DNA of 64,000 bases from an uncultured Ruminiclostridium sp. (GCA_944386545.1 CALXBK010000004.1:1-64000); one strand, 5' to 3'. Counted from the first letter of the stretch, positions 42,557 through 52,080 are shown. Numbers and translations: made by a program. The notes: generated from the sequence alone by a model not told the origin.

Positions 42557-44779
42557 TTGAAAAAAGAGCCTAAAATGAAAAAACCCTCGGCAAAGGCCGA
42601 GGCATATATAGAGGGTGCGGGAATAATAGAAAATCAGCCGATAACCAAAACGCTGACTGAAAACTATATGCCATACGCAATGAGCGTTATCGTTTCCCGC
42701 GCGCTCCCCGAAATAGACGGCTTCAAGCCCTCTCACCGAAAGCTGCTGTACACCATGTACAAAATGGGACTGCTCGGCTCGGAGAGGACGAAATCCGCAA
42801 ACATAGTAGGCCAGACCATGAAGCTCAATCCTCACGGCGACGGTCCTATCTATGAAACAATGGTAAGACTTGCAAGGGGAAACGAGGCGCTGCTCCACCC
42901 CTATGTTGACAGCAAGGGTAACTTCGGCAAGGCGTATTCAAGGGATATGTCCTTTGCGGCGTCGAGATACACCGAGGCAAAGCTGGATCCTATCTGCGCA
43001 GAGGTGTTTGCGGATATTGAAAAGGACACGGTTGACTTCGTGCCCAACTACGACAACTCCACCACAGAGCCTACCCTGCTCCCCGTAAAATTCCCCGCCG
43101 TGCTTGTAAACAACAACGTCGGCATTGCCGTTTCCATGGCGAGCAATATCTGCTCCTTCAATTTAGCGGAGGTGTGCGAAACCGCCGCCGCACTTATGAA
43201 AAATCCGGAGCATGACATAATATCAACGCTGAAAGCTCCCGACTTTCCCGGCGGAGGCTACATCATAGCGGACGAGGCGGAGCTTCGCAAAATTTACGCT
43301 ACCGGCAGAGGAAGCGTAAGGGTGCGTTCAAAATACAGCTATGACAAAGCCGCAAACTGTATTGAAGTAACAGAGATACCCCCCACCGCGACCATTGAAG
43401 CTATTATCGACAAAATTGCGGAGCTTGTAAAGCTCGGCAAGCTCAAAGAGGTTTCGTATGTACGCGACGAGTCGGACTTATCGGGACTTAAGATAGCCAT
43501 TGACCTTAAAAGAGGCACGGACAGCGAGGCTCTTATGCAAAAGCTGTTCCGCATGACGCCGCTTCAGGACACCTTCTCCTGCAACTTCAACATTCTGATA
43601 GGCGGTACGCCAAAGGTTATGGGCGTGGCTGAAATCCTTTCAGAGTGGACGGATTTCAGAATGGCGTGCATAAAGCGCAAGACAAAGTTTGAGCTTGCGA
43701 GAAAGAAGGAAAAGCTTCACCTGCTGTCAGGTCTTAAAAAGATACTGCTGGACATTGACAAGGCGATAAAAATTATCCGTGAAACACACGACGACTCCGA
43801 GGTAGTTCCCAACCTTATGATAGGCTTCGGCATTGACGAGGTGCAGGCGGAATTTGTAGCTGATATAAAGCTGAGAAACATCAACAAGGGCTACATTCTC
43901 AAAAGAACCGAGGAGATAGCCGCCCTAAACGAGGAAATCGCAGACATGGAGGATATACTATCCTCCGAGCGCAGAGTAAAGCAGATTATTATTTCCGAGC
44001 TTCGTGACATTGCCAAAAAATACGGCAAGGAGCGCAAATCCGAGCTTATTTACGTACAGCCCGACGAGGAAAACGAGGAGGAGGAAGAAATCCCCGACTA
44101 CGCAGTAAATCTCTTTGCTACAAGAGAGGGCTACTTCAAGAAGATTACTCCCCTGTCGCTGAGAATGGGCGGAGATCAGAAGCTCAAGGAGCATGACGAG
44201 ATTATCTTCACCTATGAGGGTACAAACCGTGCAGAGCTGCTGTTCTTCACAAACAAATTCCAGGTATACAAGGCGAGAGCCTGCGACTTTGAGGACAGCA
44301 AGGCAAGCGTGATGGGCGACTATCTGCCTGTAAAGCTGGAGCTTGAGCCGGACGAGAAGATAATCAAGGTAATTGCCGCCGAGGATTTTTCGGGCAATGT
44401 GGTGATGTTCTTTGAAAACGGCAAGTGCGCCAAAGTGCCTATGTCCTCTTACGAAACCAAAACCCGCCGCAAAAAGCTTGCCAACGCATACAGCGACTTG
44501 TCGCCGCTTATCTCAATGTGGCACGAAAAGGAGGATTCGCTGTATATGCTGACCTCCGCCGCAGGCAAGGTGATGATTTTCAACACCGTATTACTGCTCC
44601 CAAAAGCCGCAAGAGATACGCAGGGCGTGCAGGTAATGCGTCTTACAAAGACAATTCTTGTTTCCGCCGTGCCTTATTCGGAGGGCATGATAGAAAATCC
44701 CGATATTTACAAAACGGGCACTATCCCCTGCGCGGGTACATTCTGCCGCGACGATGTAAATCAGACAAAGCTGATGTGA
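42557..44779 (+). CDS. parC: Topoisomerase IV subunit A (ParC/GyrA-like)
   Basis: A 740-residue DNA cleavage subunit. The N-terminal winged-helix core has YMPYAMSVIVSRALPEIDGF, KPSHRKLLYTM, AKGNEAL-like LARGNEALLHP and the active-site tyrosine Y138 in FAASRYTEAKL. A coiled-coil domain lies around 400-480 and an acidic stretch DEENEEEEEIPD around 500. The C-terminal beta-pinwheel is shorter than in gyrase and I see no clear GyrA box, which supports ParC. The start is TTG 42557 after AAAAGGGG; ATG 42575 is an alternative. No terminator is seen until the hairpin at 44884. Confidence 0.88.
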   Translation: MKKEPKMKKPSAKAEAYIEGAGIIENQPITKTLTENYMPYAMSVIVSRALPEIDGFKPSHRKLLYTMYKMGLLGSERTKSANIVGQTMKLNPHGDGPIYETMVRLARGNEALLHPYVDSKGNFGKAYSRDMSFAASRYTEAKLDPICAEVFADIEKDTVDFVPNYDNSTTEPTLLPVKFPAVLVNNNVGIAVSMASNICSFNLAEVCETAAALMKNPEHDIISTLKAPDFPGGGYIIADEAELRKIYATGRGSVRVRSKYSYDKAANCIEVTEIPPTATIEAIIDKIAELVKLGKLKEVSYVRDESDLSGLKIAIDLKRGTDSEALMQKLFRMTPLQDTFSCNFNILIGGTPKVMGVAEILSEWTDFRMACIKRKTKFELARKKEKLHLLSGLKKILLDIDKAIKIIRETHDDSEVVPNLMIGFGIDEVQAEFVADIKLRNINKGYILKRTEEIAALNEEIADMEDILSSERRVKQIIISELRDIAKKYGKERKSELIYVQPDEENEEEEEIPDYAVNLFATREGYFKKITPLSLRMGGDQKLKEHDEIIFTYEGTNRAELLFFTNKFQVYKARACDFEDSKASVMGDYLPVKLELEPDEKIIKVIAAEDFSGNVVMFFENGKCAKVPMSSYETKTRRKKLANAYSDLSPLISMWHEKEDSLYMLTSAAGKVMIFNTVLLLPKAARDTQGVQVMRLTKTILVSAVPYSEGMIENPDIYKTGTIPCAGTFCRDDVNQTKLM

Positions 44780-44883
44780 GGGTTTGCCGGTACAGAGTAA
44801 TTTTAAATCCGTATTTGCGATAAATGCGGATCTATAGTGCAGACAAGAAACAGACTGCTTTGATATAACACAAAATAATAATA

Positions 44884-44921
44884 CTGCCGCAGATGATTTT
44901 ACCCATCTGCGGCAGATTTGT
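44884..44921. terminator. Bidirectional terminator between parC and ptsI
   Basis: A perfect 12-bp stem CTGCCGCAGATG / CATCTGCGGCAG with an 8-base loop between convergent genes. Confidence 0.82.
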
Positions 44922-44929
44922 TTATTCTT

Positions 44930-46582
44930 TTACATCGCAATTCTTTCTTCCTCGGATAAATCAAGGCTTCTCACCTTTTCTCTGAGCTTCAGCACGGCTG
45001 ACGGAGCGACTGAAAACTCGTCTATTCTCATTCTGAGGAAGGTCTCGGTCAGAGATAAATCTGCCGCAAGCTCGCCGCATATTCCTATCCATGCGCCGTT
45101 TTCATGGGCGTTTTCGGCGCTCATTTCGATAAGCCGCAGAACCGCTTCATGGTGAGCGTCCATAAATTCTTCCGCATCGGGGTTGTGCCTGTCGCAGGCT
45201 AAGGTGAACTGCGTGAGGTCGTTTGTACCCACACTGAAAAAATCCACAAAGGGGGCTAATTTGTCGCTGATAAGCGCAGCGGCGGGAGTTTCTATCATTA
45301 TTCCCAGCTCTATATCCTCGCTGAACGCACAGCCCTGTACCGTCAGCTCGTCCTTGACTTCATCGCACATGGCAAGAATACGCCATACCTCTGAGGTTGA
45401 TGTTATCATAGGGAACATTATGCCGAGCTTGCCGTAAACAGAGGCTCTGTACAAGGCTCTGAGCTGTGTTCTGAATATATCAGGTCTTGACAGGCAGAGC
45501 CTTACTCCCCTTACGCCCATAGCCGGATTTTCCTCATCCTTAAGCCGCATATATTCCGCCTTTTTGTCTGCGCCTATATCCATTGTGCGTATGACTACTC
45601 TTTTTCCCGTCATGCTCTCAAGCACACGCTTGTACGCCGCAAACTGCTCCTCCTCGCCGGGATAGCAATTGCCTCTCAGATACAAAAACTCGCTTCTGAA
45701 AAGCCCTATTCCGCCTGCGTCATTGAGCAGTACCGCGCCGAGGTCCTCAACGCCCCCGATGTTTGCACATATCTCTACTTTTGTTCCGTCAAGCGTTATA
45801 TTCTCCTTGCCTTTGAGCTCGGCAAGCAGACGCTTTTTTTCCTGCTCCGTCTTGAGCTTTTTATTAAGCCTTGCAAGAGTAATGTCGTCGGGATTTATAT
45901 ACACCTCTCCCGCAAAGCCGTCTATTGCAACGGTGTCGCCGTCATGCAGCATTTCAAGGAAAAGCTCTCCTACGCCTATAACGGCGGGGATATTCATATT
46001 TCTCGCTAAAATTGCGGTGTGGGAATTTTGTGAGCCTGCCGCAGTTATGAAGCCCAGCGTATTATCCTTGTCAAGCACAATTGTTTCACTGGGGAGCAAA
46101 TCGTCCGAGCAGACTATTACAGGCTCGTTGCTTCCTGCGGTACACAAATTCATTCCGAAAAGCGCTGCGATAAGCCGGTTGGAAATATCCCTTACGTCCG
46201 CTGCACGCGCCTTCATGTATGCGTCGTCCATTTCGTTGAACATTCCCGCAAAGTTGTCCGAGGTGACGCTTACGGCGTACTCGGCGTTTACCTTCTGGGT
46301 TTCGATTATTCCCACTATCGAGCCGTTGTAATCCCTGTCCTCAAGCAACAGCTTGTGTATTTCAAAAATGCTCGCATTTGATCTACCTATTTCCTTAAGC
46401 GCGTTCTGATAGATTAACTCAAGCTGAGTGAGCGCAATCTCCTTTGCACGGGCGAGCCTCTTTCTCTCCGAAACGGTGTCGTCGATGCGAATACGCTCGA
46501 CGGTTTCTTCTCTGTGTTTAAAGACCGACGCCTTGCCGACTGCAATAGCGCCGTATACTCCTTTGCCTTTAAAAGTCGTCAT
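44930..46582 (-). CDS. ptsI: Phosphoenolpyruvate-protein phosphotransferase (PTS enzyme I)
   Basis: A 550-residue enzyme I. The HPr-binding helical part is at about 20-145. The phosphorylated histidine is H188 in AGSQNSHTAILAR; this is the usual position, though the flanking residues differ from the common GGRTSH. The PEP-binding barrel follows with GIGLFRSEFLYL, VIRTMDIGADK, NPAMGVRGVRLCL, FFSVGTNDLTQ and the Cys-containing GICGELA. It moves phosphate from PEP to HPr, starting sugar uptake by the PTS. GGAGGG precedes ATG 46582. No ptsH or sugar-specific PTS gene is in the window. Confidence 0.94.
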   Translation of the reverse strand: MTTFKGKGVYGAIAVGKASVFKHREETVERIRIDDTVSERKRLARAKEIALTQLELIYQNALKEIGRSNASIFEIHKLLLEDRDYNGSIVGIIETQKVNAEYAVSVTSDNFAGMFNEMDDAYMKARAADVRDISNRLIAALFGMNLCTAGSNEPVIVCSDDLLPSETIVLDKDNTLGFITAAGSQNSHTAILARNMNIPAVIGVGELFLEMLHDGDTVAIDGFAGEVYINPDDITLARLNKKLKTEQEKKRLLAELKGKENITLDGTKVEICANIGGVEDLGAVLLNDAGGIGLFRSEFLYLRGNCYPGEEEQFAAYKRVLESMTGKRVVIRTMDIGADKKAEYMRLKDEENPAMGVRGVRLCLSRPDIFRTQLRALYRASVYGKLGIMFPMITSTSEVWRILAMCDEVKDELTVQGCAFSEDIELGIMIETPAAALISDKLAPFVDFFSVGTNDLTQFTLACDRHNPDAEEFMDAHHEAVLRLIEMSAENAHENGAWIGICGELAADLSLTETFLRMRIDEFSVAPSAVLKLREKVRSLDLSEEERIAM

Positions 46583-46650
46583 TTTCGCATCCCTCCGTTC
46601 GGATAAAATTTGCATTGTGTCAAAATGCAGTTAATTCCTTTTTTTAATTA

Positions 46651-46810
46651 GTGTCTGCTCAACAACTGAAAAAACACGTAGAAGCCTTGCTTCGGAGCAC
46701 TTTTTCAGTTGTTGTGTGCGAGGATTTTGGGCTAAAACGGCACAAATTTTTGATTTGTGCCGCTGAAAATCCTGTTCTACAGAACTTTCAGCCAATAGCT
46801 GCCCAAAGGG
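46651..46810. repeat. Cluster of inverted repeats upstream of ptsI
   Basis: Hairpin 1: CAACAACTGAAAAA (from 46660) pairs with TTTTTCAGTTGTTG (46701-46714), enclosing GAAGC/GCTTC. Hairpin 2: AGGATTTT (46721-46728) pairs with AAAATCCT (46766-46773), enclosing CGGCACAAA/TTTGTGCCG. A small GCCC/GGGC hairpin follows near 46801. No gene is credible here. It could be a small mobile element or a structured leader. The remaining 46811-46982 is AT-rich and empty. Confidence 0.6.
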
Positions 46811-46982
46811 CGGTTATTGAGTATATATTAATTATAATACATATTATGCAATTTTGCAACATTCTCTTGGAAATTTAAGGTTGCTTTTAGGCAAATTCAA
46901 TAGTTTTGCATAAATTTGTAAGCATTTTTAAAATAATTTAAACAATATTTTCATAATTCGTAAATAAATTTATATAAACCTA

Positions 46983-47011
46983 TTGACAAATTAACGAACC
47001 TGTGCTACAAT
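46983..47011 (+). promoter_or_regulatory. Promoter of the ribbon-helix-helix-like gene and clpB
   Basis: TTGACA (46983-46988), 17 bp, TACAAT (47006-47011), 33 bp before ATG 47044. I looked for CtsR- or CIRCE-type operators around it and saw none. Confidence 0.78.
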
Positions 47012-47043
47012 ATGCGTGTAAACTAAAAAAGAGGAGCGATAAT

Positions 47044-47706
47044 ATGGGTAAAAACGTATACAGTCTTGTACTAAGCGACGATATTATAAGGGCGGCGGAC
47101 GCACTTGCGTGCAGGCTCGGTATGAGCCGTTCAGCACTGATAGATGAAATTCTTGCGGAGCACCTCAGCGTGCAGACGCCGCAGGTACAGATGAAGAATA
47201 TACTTGACAGCATAAGCCGATTTTTCGGCGACGATATGTTCCGATTGCAAACAGCGACAGGAAGCTCGGGGATGCTTATCAAAAGTCCGCTTCCCTTTAA
47301 ATACAAGCCGACAATAAGATACAGCGTTGAGCTTAGCTGTGACGGCAAGTATTTAGGCAGGCTCAAGGTTAATTTCCGCACACAGAACGCACGCCTGTCA
47401 GAAGAAATGGGTAGGTTTATTTCCCTGCTTGCAAAGCTTGAAACACGCTATCTTTCCCCCTACACCGATATTTATATTGAGGCGGATAACGATAAGATGA
47501 CGAGAATGCTCGCAATGCCCAAAACCGTTGACGGAGAAATCGTCAGGGACGCAGATTCGGCGGCGGCGGCAATTGCCGATTATATCGGTTTTCTTGATAA
47601 AATAATAAAGCTGTATTTTTCACATCTCAGCGAGCGCAACACCGCAGTGCGCTACATTGACAGCGAATATGCAAACCGCATGAAAAGCTTAAATATAATT
47701 ATATAA
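47044..47706 (+). CDS. Protein with N-terminal ribbon-helix-helix-like domain, unknown function
   Basis: A 220-residue protein. Residues 1-42 ([19 protein letters not shown], then [16 protein letters not shown]) have the strand-helix-helix pattern of CopG/Arc-type DNA-binding proteins. The remainder, about 50-220, has strand-like segments ([30 protein letters not shown]) and a helical C-terminus, and I recognise no family. GAGGAGCGAT precedes ATG 47044. It lies 31 bp upstream of clpB under the same promoter, so it may be a regulator of, or be co-expressed with, the disaggregase. It is not CtsR or HrcA by sequence. Confidence 0.72.
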   Translation: MGKNVYSLVLSDDIIRAADALACRLGMSRSALIDEILAEHLSVQTPQVQMKNILDSISRFFGDDMFRLQTATGSSGMLIKSPLPFKYKPTIRYSVELSCDGKYLGRLKVNFRTQNARLSEEMGRFISLLAKLETRYLSPYTDIYIEADNDKMTRMLAMPKTVDGEIVRDADSAAAAIADYIGFLDKIIKLYFSHLSERNTAVRYIDSEYANRMKSLNIII

Positions 47707-47737
47707 AGCATACACAAGCAAAGAAAGGGTGATTTTT

Positions 47738-50335
47738 ATGCTTAACGCAAACAACATGACTCAAAAATCCATTGAGGCAATCACGGCGGCTCAGTCGCTG
47801 GCGATTTCCTACCAAAACATGAATGTGGAGCAGCAGCACCTTTTGCTTGCCCTGCTTGCCGCAGAGGACGGACTTATCCCACAGCTCATAAAAAAAATGG
47901 GCGTTGATTTGTCACGCCTTTTAAAGCTTGCCGAGCAAAGCGCCGCAGGCATTTCAAAGGTGACGGGAAGCGGCAGAGATCCCGAAAAAATCTACATTTC
48001 CCCCGACATGGACAAGGCGCTTAATGCCGCAGAGGAAAAGGCAAAGCAGATGAAGGACGATTATGTATCGGTAGAGCATCTGTTTATCGGTCTTTTGCAA
48101 AAGCCGTCAAGCGAGCTTAAAAAAATTTTCTCTGAGACAGGCGTTACTGAGAAAGACTTTATGCAGGCACTGAATACGGTAAGAGGAGATGCAAGAGTAA
48201 CGGGACAAAATCCCGAGGAAACCTACGACGTGCTTAAAAAGTACGGACAGGATTTAACCGAGCTTGCACGCCACAGTAAGCTCGATCCCGTTATCGGCAG
48301 GGACAGCGAAATAAGAAACGTTATCCGCATACTTTCAAGAAAGACAAAGAACAACCCCGTGCTGATAGGCGAGCCGGGCGTGGGCAAGACCGCAATTGCC
48401 GAGGGACTTGCGCTTCGTATAGTAAGGGGCGACGTTCCCGAAAACTTAAAGGACCGTCAGATTTTCTCTCTTGATATGGGCGCGCTTGTTGCGGGAGCAA
48501 AATACAGAGGCGAGTTTGAAGAACGTCTTAAAGCCGTGCTTCAGGCGATAAAGAAATCCGAAGGACAGATTATACTCTTTATAGACGAGCTTCACACCAT
48601 TGTGGGCGCGGGCAAGACCGACGGCGCAATGGACGCAGGCAATCTGTTAAAGCCGATGCTGGCAAGGGGCGAGCTTCACTGCATAGGTGCGACTACTCTT
48701 GACGAGTACAGGCAGTATATCGAAAAGGACGCCGCGCTTGAAAGACGTTTCCAGCCCGTTACCGTAAATGAGCCTACCGTTGAGGACACGGTTTCCATTT
48801 TAAGAGGCTTAAAGGAGCGTTACGAGGTATTTCACGGCGTAAAAATTCACGATTCGGCTATAATTGCTGCGGCGGTGCTTTCCGACAGATATATCTCGGA
48901 CAGATTTTTACCCGACAAGGCAATAGACCTTGTGGACGAGGCGTGCGCTCTTATCAAAACGGAGATGGAATCCATGCCCGCAGAGCTTGACGATATTCGC
49001 AGAAAGATAATGCAGCACGAAATAGAAGAAGCCGCCCTTAAAAAGGAGACAGACAGAATTTCCGCAGAGCATCTCACCGAGGTACAGCAGGAGCTTGCCG
49101 AGCTTCGCTCGCAATTCAGCGAAATGAAAGCAAAGTGGGAAAATGAAAGAAGCGCAATCTCCAAGGTGCAAAAGCTCCGTGAGGATATAGAGCATACAAA
49201 TTCTCTCATTGAGCAGGCAGAACGCAGTTACGACCTCAACAAGGCGGCAGAGCTTAAATACGGCACTCTGCCAAAGCTTCAAAAAGAGCTTGAAGAGGAG
49301 GAAAAGCTCGCAGAGCAGTCAAAGTCTGCCTCCATGCTTCACGATAAGGTAACGGAGGAGGAGATAGCGAAGATTATCTGCCGCTGGACGGGTATACCCG
49401 TATCAAAGCTTATGGAGGGCGAGCGTGAAAAGCTGCTGCACATGGAGGATATTCTCCACAAGCGTGTAATCGGACAGGACGAGGCGGTGCAGAGGGTGAG
49501 CGAAGCTATACTGCGTTCAAGAGCAGGCATTGCAAACCCCGACCGACCGATAGGCTCATTCCTGTTCTTAGGTCCTACGGGCGTCGGCAAGACCGAGCTT
49601 GCAAAGGCGCTTGCCGAGGCGCTGTTTGACGATGAGCACAGCATGGTGCGCATTGATATGTCGGAATATATGGAAAAATTCAGCGTAAGCCGTCTTATAG
49701 GAGCACCTCCGGGATATGTCGGCTACGAGGAGGGCGGCCAGCTTACCGAGGCGGTACGCAGAAAGCCGTACTCCGTTGTGCTTCTTGACGAGGTGGAAAA
49801 GGCTCATCCCGATGTATTCAACATTCTGCTCCAAATTCTTGACGACGGCAGAATTACCGACTCGCAGGGACGCACGGTGGATTTCAAGAATACCATCATC
49901 ATTCTCACTTCAAACTTAGGCTCGCCCTATATCCTTGAGGGAATAGACGAAAACGGCGAGATTACCCACGAAGCCAGAGAACAGGTAGACAAGCTGCTCA
50001 AAACACAGTTCAGACCTGAGTTTTTAAACCGTCTTGACGAGATAGTATTCTACAAGCCGCTGAGAAAAACCGAAATCTCAAGAATTGTCGAGCTTATGCT
50101 TACCGACCTTAAAGCCCGTCTTGCAGACAAGGAAATTTCGCTTGAGGTAACGGACGCCGCAAAGGATTACGCTATCGAAAACGGATATGACCCCAATTAC
50201 GGCGCAAGACCTCTCAAGAGATTTCTTCAGCGCAAAATGGAAACGCTCATTGCAAGAAAGCTCATCGCCGATGATATTGCGCCCGGCACAACGCTTAAAG
50301 TTGACTTTGACGGAGAAAAGCTTATCTGCCTTTAA
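47738..50335 (+). CDS. clpB: ATP-dependent disaggregase ClpB
   Basis: An 865-residue Hsp100 protein with the full ClpB order: N-terminal repeats (about 1-145), AAA-1 with Walker [11 protein letters not shown] from 211 and [15 protein letters not shown], the coiled M domain (about 405-520, with the Glu/Lys-rich segment [21 protein letters not shown]), AAA-2 with Walker [11 protein letters not shown] from 612, [24 protein letters not shown], and the C-terminal domain with [11 protein letters not shown]. The M domain identifies ClpB rather than ClpC or ClpA; no ClpP-binding loop was searched for in detail. With DnaK it rescues aggregated proteins. AAAGGG precedes ATG 47738. A terminator follows. 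Confidence 0.96.
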   Translation: MLNANNMTQKSIEAITAAQSLAISYQNMNVEQQHLLLALLAAEDGLIPQLIKKMGVDLSRLLKLAEQSAAGISKVTGSGRDPEKIYISPDMDKALNAAEEKAKQMKDDYVSVEHLFIGLLQKPSSELKKIFSETGVTEKDFMQALNTVRGDARVTGQNPEETYDVLKKYGQDLTELARHSKLDPVIGRDSEIRNVIRILSRKTKNNPVLIGEPGVGKTAIAEGLALRIVRGDVPENLKDRQIFSLDMGALVAGAKYRGEFEERLKAVLQAIKKSEGQIILFIDELHTIVGAGKTDGAMDAGNLLKPMLARGELHCIGATTLDEYRQYIEKDAALERRFQPVTVNEPTVEDTVSILRGLKERYEVFHGVKIHDSAIIAAAVLSDRYISDRFLPDKAIDLVDEACALIKTEMESMPAELDDIRRKIMQHEIEEAALKKETDRISAEHLTEVQQELAELRSQFSEMKAKWENERSAISKVQKLREDIEHTNSLIEQAERSYDLNKAAELKYGTLPKLQKELEEEEKLAEQSKSASMLHDKVTEEEIAKIICRWTGIPVSKLMEGEREKLLHMEDILHKRVIGQDEAVQRVSEAILRSRAGIANPDRPIGSFLFLGPTGVGKTELAKALAEALFDDEHSMVRIDMSEYMEKFSVSRLIGAPPGYVGYEEGGQLTEAVRRKPYSVVLLDEVEKAHPDVFNILLQILDDGRITDSQGRTVDFKNTIIILTSNLGSPYILEGIDENGEITHEAREQVDKLLKTQFRPEFLNRLDEIVFYKPLRKTEISRIVELMLTDLKARLADKEISLEVTDAAKDYAIENGYDPNYGARPLKRFLQRKMETLIARKLIADDIAPGTTLKVDFDGEKLICL

Positions 50336-50345
50336 CAAAAACATC

Positions 50346-50379
50346 TGCCGCCGCATGAAATACCTGCGGCGGCTTTTTA
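50346..50379 (+). terminator. Terminator of clpB
   Basis: GCCGCCGCA pairs with TGCGGCGGC (9 bp), then TTTTT. Confidence 0.92.
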
Positions 50380-50447
50380 ATCCCGTATGTTTCCTTCTTC
50401 CATAACGCAATCAAGCTTCAGATAAGATGATTAATTATGAAATTTGA

Positions 50448-50583
50448 TTGACAAATGAAAGATTTTATGTTATAACTTTCATTGAAGGTTATGCTTTCTC
50501 TTTCACGGCAAGTCCGAAAACTGCATATAACAAGGCAGATATAAATAAAGGGGAGTGATCCCGACAAAAAGAAAGGCGATTAT
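50448..50583 (+). promoter_or_regulatory. Promoter and about 107-nt leader of the ECF S-component gene
   Basis: TTGACA (50448-50453), 17 bp, TATAAC (50471-50476). The leader up to ATG 50584 holds short hairpins (CTGC/GCAG around 50531-50553; GGGGA/TCCC around 50562) but no riboswitch class I can recognise. Confidence 0.5.
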
Positions 50584-51117
50584 ATGAAAAATCTTTACAA
50601 AATCACTTTAGCGGCAGTATTTACCGCTTTGGTATGCGTATCTACAATGCTTATCCAGATACCCATGCCCCTTACAAACGGATACATAAATCTCGGCGAT
50701 GGCTTTGTGCTTGCGGCGGCATGGACCATCGGCGCACCGTGGGGTGTAGTTGCGGCAGGACTTGGCTCTGCGCTCGCCGACCTTATTTCGGGATATGCAC
50801 ACTATGTTCCCGCTACATTTATTATAAAGAGCCTTATGGCAATTGCGGCTTTGATCGTTCCCATGATGTTCAAATGCAAGGGCTTTTCGGGAATTAAGAA
50901 CCTTGCAGGCAATATTGCAGGCGCGGTTGCCGCAGAAATCGTAATGGTAGGCGGCTACTTTGTATACGGTATTTTCCTTTACGGTCTTGCAGGCTCTGCG
51001 GGAAGCGTATTCGGCAATGTTATCCAGGGCGTGTTCGGTGCGGCAATAGGCATACTCATTATGACCTCGCTTGAAAAAACAGGCGTGCTTAAAAAGCTCG
51101 GACTTAAAACAGCTTAA
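50584..51117 (+). CDS. ECF transporter S component
   Basis: A 177-residue membrane protein with about six helices. The pattern LYKITLAAVFTALVCVSTMLIQIP at the start, GYINLGDGFVLAAAWTIGAPWG (about 33-54), ALADLISGYAHYVPATFIIKSL and the late GNVIQGVFGAAIG fits the substrate-binding S components of energy-coupling-factor vitamin transporters (HmpT/DUF1393-like group). The substrate is a vitamin or precursor that I cannot fix; thiamine- or pyridoxine-type compounds are possible. The A and T ATPase/energising subunits are not in the window and are presumably shared. GAAAGGCG precedes ATG 50584. Confidence 0.85.
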   Translation: MKNLYKITLAAVFTALVCVSTMLIQIPMPLTNGYINLGDGFVLAAAWTIGAPWGVVAAGLGSALADLISGYAHYVPATFIIKSLMAIAALIVPMMFKCKGFSGIKNLAGNIAGAVAAEIVMVGGYFVYGIFLYGLAGSAGSVFGNVIQGVFGAAIGILIMTSLEKTGVLKKLGLKTA

Positions 51118-51146
51118 CGGTAAAAAGCTTACAATCATGTAAAGAA

Positions 51147-51180
51147 TGCGGCAGGGAAATCTGCCGCATTTGTGTTATTA
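51147..51180 (+). terminator. Terminator of the ECF S-component gene
   Basis: AATGCGGCAG pairs with CTGCCGCATT around GGAAAT; tail TGTGTTATT. Confidence 0.75.
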
Positions 51181-51186
51181 AGCTTG

Positions 51187-51413
51187 TTATTTCGTCCTTG
51201 CAATTAGATAAGTGTAGCCGCTGTAAAGAGCAATATTTCCGCTCATTTTGTAAGTCTTAACTCTGAACTTGTAGGTCGTACCCGATTTAAGCCCGCTCTT
51301 GCGGTACCGTACGGTAAAGTTGCTTGTAAGCTTGGCTGTTCTTACCCACTTGCCGCCGCTGTGAGAGCTATGACAAACGCTGAAAGCCCTGCCATGATTT
51401 TTTTAATATTCAT
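51187..51413 (-). pseudogene. Secreted fibronectin type III protein gene, internally deleted
   Basis: On the minus strand AAAGGG and ATG 51413 begin MNIKKIMAGLSAFVIALTAA, a good signal peptide, which runs into a stop after 23 codons. In another frame, and directly adjoining, lies GGKWVRTAKLTSNFTVRYRK through TTYKFRVKTYKMSGN to the stop at 51187, the C-terminal strands of a fibronectin type III domain. The middle of the gene is thus missing and the joint is out of frame. The promoter and leader are still present upstream. Such domains usually occur in cell-surface or polysaccharide-degrading proteins. Confidence 0.68.
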
Positions 51414-51464
51414 GATTTTACCCTTTCTGCGGATTTTATCAGCTGTATTTTTATCGGCATAGCG

Positions 51465-51508
51465 CCAAAAAGGCACAGTATGTCCTATTATGCATACTGT
51501 GCCTTATA
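51465..51508 (-). terminator. Strong hairpin with T-run in the leader of the deleted gene
   Basis: AAGGCACAGTATG (from 51470) pairs perfectly over 13 bp with CATACTGTGCCTT (to 51505); on the minus strand it is followed by TTTTTGG. It lies about 55 bases before the ATG at 51413 and about 115 bases after the promoter's -10 box. Confidence 0.75.
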
Positions 51509-51622
51509 AACAATATTAAATTTTTGTGCAGAAGCTGTAAGGGCAGAGGTATAAAGCCCCCATTTGCATAAATTGTAAATTAATACACTGCACATAAATA
51601 TTTCACTCGCTTTTATGAGATT
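51508..51622 (-). ncRNA. Candidate leader RNA or small RNA, about 110-150 nt
   Basis: The stretch between the promoter at 51651-51623 and the hairpin terminator at 51505-51470 holds no ORF. As written it would give a short transcript ending in a perfect hairpin. I could not match it to a riboswitch class. It could be an attenuator/riboswitch that outlived its gene. Confidence 0.35.
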
Positions 51623-51651
51623 ATTTTACCATGTTTTCTTTTCAAAGTCAA
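51623..51651 (-). promoter_or_regulatory. Promoter of the leader RNA and deleted gene
   Basis: Minus strand TTGACT (51651-51646), 17 bp, TAAAAT (51628-51623). Confidence 0.65.
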
Positions 51652-51690
51652 TGTTTAAGTATTTTTACAAAGAAAAGAATTTAAAATGAA

Positions 51691-51722
51691 AAAACACCGA
51701 CAAATTGCCGGTGTGTTTTTTC
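51691..51722 (-). terminator. Terminator of rpmB
   Basis: ACACCGGCAA / TTGTCGGTGT arms with A- and T-runs on both sides; it can work in both directions. Confidence 0.85.
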
Positions 51723-51757
51723 ATATCAGCTTTTGCTTCCGTTTTTAGGTGCAGCTA

Positions 51758-51949
51758 TCAGTTAGCAGCGCGCTGAACCTTACCCGAACGCAGGCAACGT
51801 GAGCAAGCATGTACTCTGCAAGGAGTACCGTTTACGATAGCCTTAACCTTCTGAACATTGGGCTTGAAGGTTCTGTTTGTGCGTCTGTGTGAGTGAGAAA
51901 CCTTAATTCCGAAAGCTACGCCCTTTCCGCAGATATCACATTTTGCCAT
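51758..51949 (-). CDS. rpmB: 50S ribosomal protein L28
   Basis: A 63-residue L28. MAKCDICGKGVAFG carries the first CxxC and HACSRCLRSGKV the second, so this is the zinc-binding form; SHSHRRTNRTFKPNVQ is the RNA-binding core. AAGGAGG stands before ATG 51949. It is a single-gene unit with promoter and terminator, as is common for rpmB in clostridia. Confidence 0.96.
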   Translation of the reverse strand: MAKCDICGKGVAFGIKVSHSHRRTNRTFKPNVQKVKAIVNGTPCRVHACSRCLRSGKVQRAAN

Positions 51950-52051
51950 GGGGTTTGCACCTCCTTCAATACTTGCTTTTATCTTCCGGCTTGCGGTAAA
52001 TTTCTCACCGCATAAACCGTCACCATAGTCTTTTAGCGATACAACATTAAT

Positions 52052-52080
52052 ATTTTAACAGAAAGCTTTTAAAAATGCAA
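52052..52080 (-). promoter_or_regulatory. Promoter of rpmB
   Basis: Minus strand TTGCAT (52080-52075), 17 bp, TAAAAT (52057-52052), leaving a leader of about 95 nt. Confidence 0.65.

Noticed and set aside
46651..46878. 75-codon ORF over the inverted repeats before ptsI
   Set aside because: Its codons are those of the hairpin arms; there is no family resemblance and no good ribosome site.
50477..50583. Vitamin riboswitch (TPP, THF or preQ1) before the ECF S component
   Set aside because: I compared the remembered consensus elements and found none of their conserved cores; only short hairpins are present.
51508..51622. Cyclic di-GMP riboswitch in the leader of the deleted fibronectin-type gene
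   Set aside because: The conserved GGCAAA/GCAAAG pattern is not there, so it stays an unclassified leader.
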